Origin: Aphidius gifuensis
Taxonomy: Eukaryota; Arthropoda; Insecta; Hymenoptera; Braconidae
Assembly: GCF_014905175.1 (NCBI RefSeq)
Contig: NC_057788.1
Span: 3,410,001 to 3,474,000 of the forward strand
Length of the DNA: 64,000 nt
Reading direction: 5' to 3'
The notes below the pieces were generated by a model, which saw nothing but the letters and a program-made list of their open reading frames with translations, had not been told where the DNA came from and did not search any database. Within the stretch, counting starts at the first letter, position 1; each line of letters opens with the position of its first letter. This document shows positions 62,690 to 64,000 of the stretch, piece after piece. The translations under genes and the position numbers were made by a program.

Positions 62690-64000
62690 GTAAGTTTATT
62701 TAATTATAATTATCAACAATTTCATTAACAATAAACAATAATTATCAATTAAAAGCTAAAAATTTAAATATTTTTCATTAATTCATTTACGTATTTATGT
62801 AACTAATTAATTAAATTTTAAAAAATATTTAAATTTGTTGTGAAACCAGGTGAAAAAAAAATAAAAAAAATATTTTAAATCTACTTTTAAAATACAAATA
62901 ACAATAATAATGAATTTTACAGTCAAAAAAAAAAATATTGTTATGCATTATTTAAACTTATTTAAACATATTGTTATTGTAAAAATTTTTTTTTTATTTT
63001 TAAATTCCATATAGTTTATTTTATTATTTTTGTTATCATTTGAAAGTTGCTTATGAGCCTTGAAATATTATCATTAATAAGCTAGTAGTACGTATAAATA
63101 AATTGTTATTATTTTTTTTAAGTGAAAAATTAAATAATCGATATTGAGCAACTTCCTTAGTCCTGCGTACCTGTTGAAGTTGGTTTTATATTACCTGGAT
63201 GATACTGCGTATCCTGGTTGACCTGATTTTGCCTAAAATTCATCAAAAAAAAATGATATAATAATTGAAATCACAACGAAATAAATAAAATTAATAAAAG
63301 AAAAAGTTTATTGACTTTGTAAGATTACAGACCCTCTTTGCTCTAGATTTTCTTTTGCACTTGTATATGCCTCCTAGACAAAGTTAATTTATTAATATTA
63401 TTCGTTTATTTTACAATAGTGCAAGAGAGATAAAATATATGAAAATAAATGAAAATTGAGGTGGATAGAAAAGAGACAAGAGGTCACCGGCCAAACTGAC
63501 CTCTTGGATAATATTTTGCGTCGGCGCAGATATTCATCAGACCATCTTCTGGGTCTGTATGTATACGTGGTGATATTACGAAAATTTTTTTGTTTACTCT
63601 AAATTTATATATATCTCACAAAGTGGCCTAAATTTTTTTTCCAAATATTATCTATTTAAATTTATATTAATTTTTTTATTTCATAATTCAACTGCGTATA
63701 TACAGCTCATTGTTTTTTTTTTTCTTGATAATGATTACAAAATATTATTTATTATTTTGAATTTTTTTTCTTTATAAATGTCTAATTGGCAATTATTAAA
63801 AAATGGTGATCGCAGAAATGCACATAGTTGTCCATCGGTGAGATATTTATTTAAAATAAAATGAATAAATAATTAAAAATGAAAAAAATAAAAATTCGAA
63901 AAAATTAAATTATTAAAGAATTTTTATGTTTTTTAAATATTTAAACAAGTGTTTTACAGTTGAAGGATTATTTCGAAATATAAATTAATTATTGTTGATA
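62690..64000. other. Intron of the Ser-rich gene, to window edge
   Basis: Mostly AT-rich, but with GC-richer islands at 63155-63235, 63330-63375 and 63475-63560 (see findings). At 63779 a second ATG opens MSNWQLLKNGDRRNAHSCPS up to a donor GTGAGA at 63839, which could be an alternative first exon. Its splice to the acceptor at 63959 gives an early stop. Confidence 0.4.
63195..63554 (-). CDS. Three candidate minus-strand micro-exons
   Basis: On the minus strand, 63501-63554, 63333-63373 and 63195-63232 are each flanked by AG acceptors and GT donors (GTCAGT, GTCTGT, GTAATA). In one frame they stay open when joined: PEDGLMNICADAKYYPRG, then GIYKCKRKSRAKR, then AKSGQPGYAVSS. A second frame is open in the last two only (EAYTSAKENLEQRG, QNQVNQDTQYHPG). 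Plus-strand splice sites also exist but look weaker. No family was recognised; this is tentative. Confidence 0.3.

Noticed and set aside
63191..63215. Resemblance to the start of 18S rRNA (TACCTGG.TGAT.CTGC)
   Set aside because: The match is short and no further rRNA sequence follows.
1..64000. CRISPR arrays, insertion sequences, tRNA or rRNA genes
   Set aside because: Repeats seen are homopolymers, old tandem arrays or single duplications; no regular repeat-spacer structure, transposase or tRNA cloverleaf was recognised by eye.

Overview
The window reads as nuclear DNA of an insect, most likely a hymenopteran parasitoid. The basis is extreme AT richness with long A/T runs, many small introns with ordinary GT..AG sites, and a set of conserved single-copy animal genes whose closest remembered relatives are insect proteins. 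The species is inference; nothing bacterial, viral or plasmid-like was seen. I joined exons by eye from splice sites and reading phase. Eight gene models close in frame from start to stop: dock, AGFG, ITM2, RSRC1, the HSF-like gene, NAA25, ASCC1 and the 63-residue peptide. KCNQ also closes, but its start codon is provisional. Two genes run off the ends and one receptor kinase lacks certain 5' exons.

Left part (1-20 kb): phosphorylase kinase beta subunit (minus, cut by the left edge), dock/Nck adaptor (plus, two alternative first exons), AGFG/drongo ArfGAP (minus), an ITM2/BRI membrane protein with a BRICHOS domain (plus), a small secreted-peptide gene (plus), and an SR-related splicing factor of the RSRC1/SRrp53 type (minus). 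About 300 bp around the last RSRC1 exon is duplicated on the far side of the peptide gene, and that copy has lost its splice acceptor.

Middle (20-42 kb): a long stretch with no recognisable coding sequence, then KCNQ, a voltage-gated potassium channel with 16 coding exons per transcript. Its most notable feature is a pair of 128-nt exons, 37355-37482 and 38703-38830, that encode alternative versions of the calmodulin-binding helix B to helix C segment. Their length (not a multiple of 3) and matching phases mean that exactly one can be used per transcript.

Right part (42-64 kb): about 8 kb without clear genes, the 3' portion of a receptor tyrosine kinase of the Trk/Ror/MuSK group, an HSF-domain (HSFY-like) gene, NAA25/psidin (minus), ASCC1 (plus, sharing a 290-bp divergent promoter with NAA25), another long AT-rich spacer, and the first exon of an unrecognised Ser-rich protein. 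Inside the next intron are three GC-richer islands that read as minus-strand micro-exons.

The genes are typical eukaryotic neighbours, not an operon. Several concern signalling at the membrane or cytoskeleton (dock, receptor kinase, KCNQ, ITM2), but position alone gives no reason to link them functionally.
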